A stretch of DNA of 6,860 bases, taken from Chloroflexota bacterium (GTDB lineage: Bacteria > Chloroflexota > Limnocylindria > QHBO01). The stretch spans positions 1-6,860 of the forward strand of contig JACCWY010000411.1 in the NCBI GenBank assembly GCA_013697395.1, in the 5' to 3' direction. Each line of letters opens with the position of its first letter. Positions within the stretch are counted from its first letter, which is position 1. Below, piece by piece: positions 5,591 through 6,860 of this stretch. The notes under the pieces were generated by a model. The model worked only from the letters and a program-made list of their open reading frames with translations, ran no database searches and was not told where the DNA came from. The position numbers and the translations under genes are program-made.

Positions 5591-6439
5591 CTACGGACGA
5601 ACCAGGTCGTCGTAGGCATCCGGCCGTCGGTCACGGTAGAACTGCCAGAGCTGGCGCACCTCGGTCACCTGGTCGAGGTCCATGTCGCGGACGAGCAGCT
5701 CTTCGGCGTGGGCGTCGCCCACGTCGCCGATGAACTGGCCACGCGGATCCGCGAAGTACGACTGGCCGTAGAAGTCGTTCTCGCCCAGCGGCTCGATCCC
5801 GACGCGATTGATGGTGCCGACGAAGTAGCCGTTGGCGACGGCGTGGGAGACCTGCTCGATCCGCCACAGGTATTCGCTCAAGCCACGCGAGGTGGCCGAC
5901 GGGATGAAGACCATCTCGGCCCCGTTCAGGCCGAGGGCCCGAGCGCCCTCGGGGAAATGCCGGTCGTAGCAGATGTAGACGCCGACCTTGCCCACCGCGG
6001 TGTCGAAGACGGGGTATCCCATGTTGCCGGGGCGGAAGTAGAACTTCTCCCAGAAGCCCTTGACCTGGGGGATGTGGGTCTTGCGGTACTTGCCGAGGTA
6101 GCTTCCATCGGCGTCGATCACGGCGGCGGTGTTGTAGTAGATGCCCTGGGCGTCCTCGTCCTCCTCGTACATGGGGACGATGAGCACCATGCCGGTCTCC
6201 TTGGCGAGCTCCTGCATGCGCTTCGTGGTCGGGCCGTCAGGGATGTGCTCGGTGTACGAGAAATACTGCGGATCCTGGACCTGGCAGAAGTAGGGGCCGT
6301 AGAAGAGCTCCTGGAAGCACATCACCTTCGCGCCCTGGGCCGCTGCCTCGCGGGCGTACTTGATGTGCTTCTCGATCATCGACTCCTTGTCGCCGGTCCA
6401 CTCCGCCTGGAGCAGCGCCGCGCGGACGATTCGCGCCAT
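5591..6439 (-). CDS. Nitrilase-superfamily carbon-nitrogen hydrolase, beta-ureidopropionase / N-carbamoyl amino acid amidohydrolase type
   Basis: A cytoplasmic hydrolase of 282 residues that probably removes the carbamoyl group from N-carbamoyl-beta-alanine or a related N-carbamoyl amino acid, giving the amino acid, CO2 and NH3. The catalytic residues are all visible: Glu44 in CFQELF, Lys120 in KYRKTHIP, Cys157 in VYICYDRHFPE, and the auxiliary Glu131 in FWEKFYF. Length is typical for a single-domain family member. Close relatives include N-carbamoylputrescine amidase, so that polyamine reaction is the main alternative. The hydantoinase and LLM genes on the same strand favour the pyrimidine/hydantoin assignment. 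The start is the ATG at 6439, with GGAGGG 9 nt upstream and the typical opening strand RIVRAALLQ. The frame stays open to 6856, but that part is low-complexity and antisense to the CvpA-like gene. A TAGAGT at 6499-6504 (minus strand) could be its -10 box, weakly supported. Confidence 0.92.
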   Translation of the reverse strand: MARIVRAALLQAEWTGDKESMIEKHIKYAREAAAQGAKVMCFQELFYGPYFCQVQDPQYFSYTEHIPDGPTTKRMQELAKETGMVLIVPMYEEDEDAQGIYYNTAAVIDADGSYLGKYRKTHIPQVKGFWEKFYFRPGNMGYPVFDTAVGKVGVYICYDRHFPEGARALGLNGAEMVFIPSATSRGLSEYLWRIEQVSHAVANGYFVGTINRVGIEPLGENDFYGQSYFADPRGQFIGDVGDAHAEELLVRDMDLDQVTEVRQLWQFYRDRRPDAYDDLVRP

Positions 6440-6448
6440 GAAGTTCGA

Positions 6449-6454
6449 CCCTCC
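6449..6454 (-). promoter_or_regulatory. Ribosome binding site of the carbon-nitrogen hydrolase
   Basis: GGAGGG on the minus strand, 9 nt before the ATG at 6439. It rules out the long upstream extension of this frame. Confidence 0.75.
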
Positions 6455-6568
6455 GATGAACCGGTGTCGGCTGGCTGGACGTCGGGAATGGAGCCGATAC
6501 TCTACACCCGGGCCCATCCCGATCCGGCGCGTGCGACCACCCCCCGAACGGCCCGGCGGCCGCGGCGC

Positions 6569-6574
6569 TAGGCT
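6569..6574 (+). promoter_or_regulatory. Possible -10 element for the CvpA-like gene
   Basis: TAGGCT (TANNNT pattern) ends 9 nt before the GTG start at 6584. No Shine-Dalgarno is present, so a leaderless or near-leaderless transcript is possible. No recognisable -35 is seen. Confidence 0.25.
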
Positions 6575-6583
6575 TTCGGCCCG

Positions 6584-6860
6584 GTGAACATCCTCGACCT
6601 CCTCATCCTCGTCCTGCTCGTGGCCGGCCTGCTGTCCGGTATGCGGGCCGGATTCCTGGCGCCGGTGCTCGGCCTCATCGGCGCCGCGCTGGGCTTCGCG
6701 ATCGCACTCCTGCTGGCGAGCGTTTTCCGCGAGCAGCTGGCTGAGATCGAGCAACCGCTCCGCGCGGTCGCGACCCTGGCAGTCCTCGCGATGTTCGTGA
6801 TGCTCGGCGAGGCGAGCGGGGCCGCGCTCGGGGCGACCATGAGCCGCTCGATCCATCGCG
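6584..6860 (+). CDS. CvpA-like integral membrane protein, 5' part only
   Basis: The first 92 residues are visible and the gene runs off the right edge. The sequence starts (GTG)NILDLLILVLLVAGLLSGMRAG and has three hydrophobic segments: about residues 3-18, 22-48 (FLAPVLGLIGAALGFAIALLL) and 61-77 (AVATLAVLAMFVMLG), with a short polar stretch REQLAEIEQPLR between the second and third. The opening D-rich strand followed by LxxGxxRGF-like SGMRAGF matches the CvpA (colicin V production) domain. In actinobacteria and relatives this domain is often fused to a C-terminal trypsin-like protease (MarP type), but the part that would show this is outside the window. The start is GTG at 6584, because the first membrane segment begins immediately after it; the ATG at 6641 would lose that segment. 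It is divergent from the hydrolase gene across a 144-bp gap. Confidence 0.72.
   Translation, partial: MNILDLLILVLLVAGLLSGMRAGFLAPVLGLIGAALGFAIALLLASVFREQLAEIEQPLRAVATLAVLAMFVMLGEASGAALGATMSRSIHR

Noticed and set aside
5591..6439. Firm assignment as N-carbamoylputrescine amidase (aguB)
   Set aside because: The catalytic residues are shared by both activities, no agmatine deiminase lies nearby, and the hydantoinase context favours a ureidopropionase-type role.
6440..6856. N-terminal extension of the carbon-nitrogen hydrolase
   Set aside because: The extension is low-complexity and antisense to the CvpA-like gene, while the ATG at 6439 has a strong RBS and the family's normal first strand.

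Overview
The window is uniformly GC-rich, with coding frames ending mostly in G or C. It comes from a free-living bacterium with densely packed genes. The gene types (an LLM-class flavin/F420-type oxidoreductase, an HhH-GPD family protein of the kind common in Actinomycetota and Chloroflexota, a CvpA-like membrane protein, an Ala/Pro/Thr/Glu-rich lipoprotein linker, GTG and TTG starts) suggest an actinobacterium or a Chloroflexota member (for example a Limnocylindria-like soil or freshwater lineage). This is an inference from gene content; no rRNA or other phylogenetic marker is present.

Layout from left to right. (1) Positions 1-638, minus strand: the 5' two thirds of a diacylglycerol-kinase-family lipid kinase, starting 2 nt after the stop of (2) a secreted lipoprotein (641-1282, minus, TTG start). 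(3) A dihydropyrimidinase/D-hydantoinase (1357-2748, minus). (4) Divergent from it, an HhH-GPD family protein (2855-3418, plus), followed by a short stretch with a small hairpin, a possible 26-codon ORF and a 69-codon hypothetical gene (3568-3777, plus). (5) A stand-alone CheY-like response regulator (3774-4166, minus), whose stop codon shares the same CTAG with the preceding convergent gene. (6) An LLM-class oxidoreductase (4233-5243, minus). (7) A 347-bp non-coding stretch (5244-5590) containing a 131-bp element bounded by 28-bp inverted repeats, plus degenerate repeats and a hairpin. (8) A nitrilase-superfamily carbon-nitrogen hydrolase of the beta-ureidopropionase type (5591-6439, minus). 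(9) Divergent from it, the start of a CvpA-like membrane protein (6584 to the right edge, plus).

The main functional theme is pyrimidine/hydantoin breakdown. The hydantoinase opens a dihydropyrimidine or hydantoin ring to an N-carbamoyl amino acid, and the carbon-nitrogen hydrolase can remove the carbamoyl group to give beta-alanine (or another amino acid), CO2 and ammonia. The LLM oxidoreductase lies between them on the same strand. It belongs to a subfamily that, from memory, often sits beside these two enzymes, so it may supply a redox step. The three genes are not one tight operon here: DNA-repair-like, regulatory and repeat sequences separate them. The most unusual non-coding signal is the inverted-repeat element directly upstream of the LLM gene.
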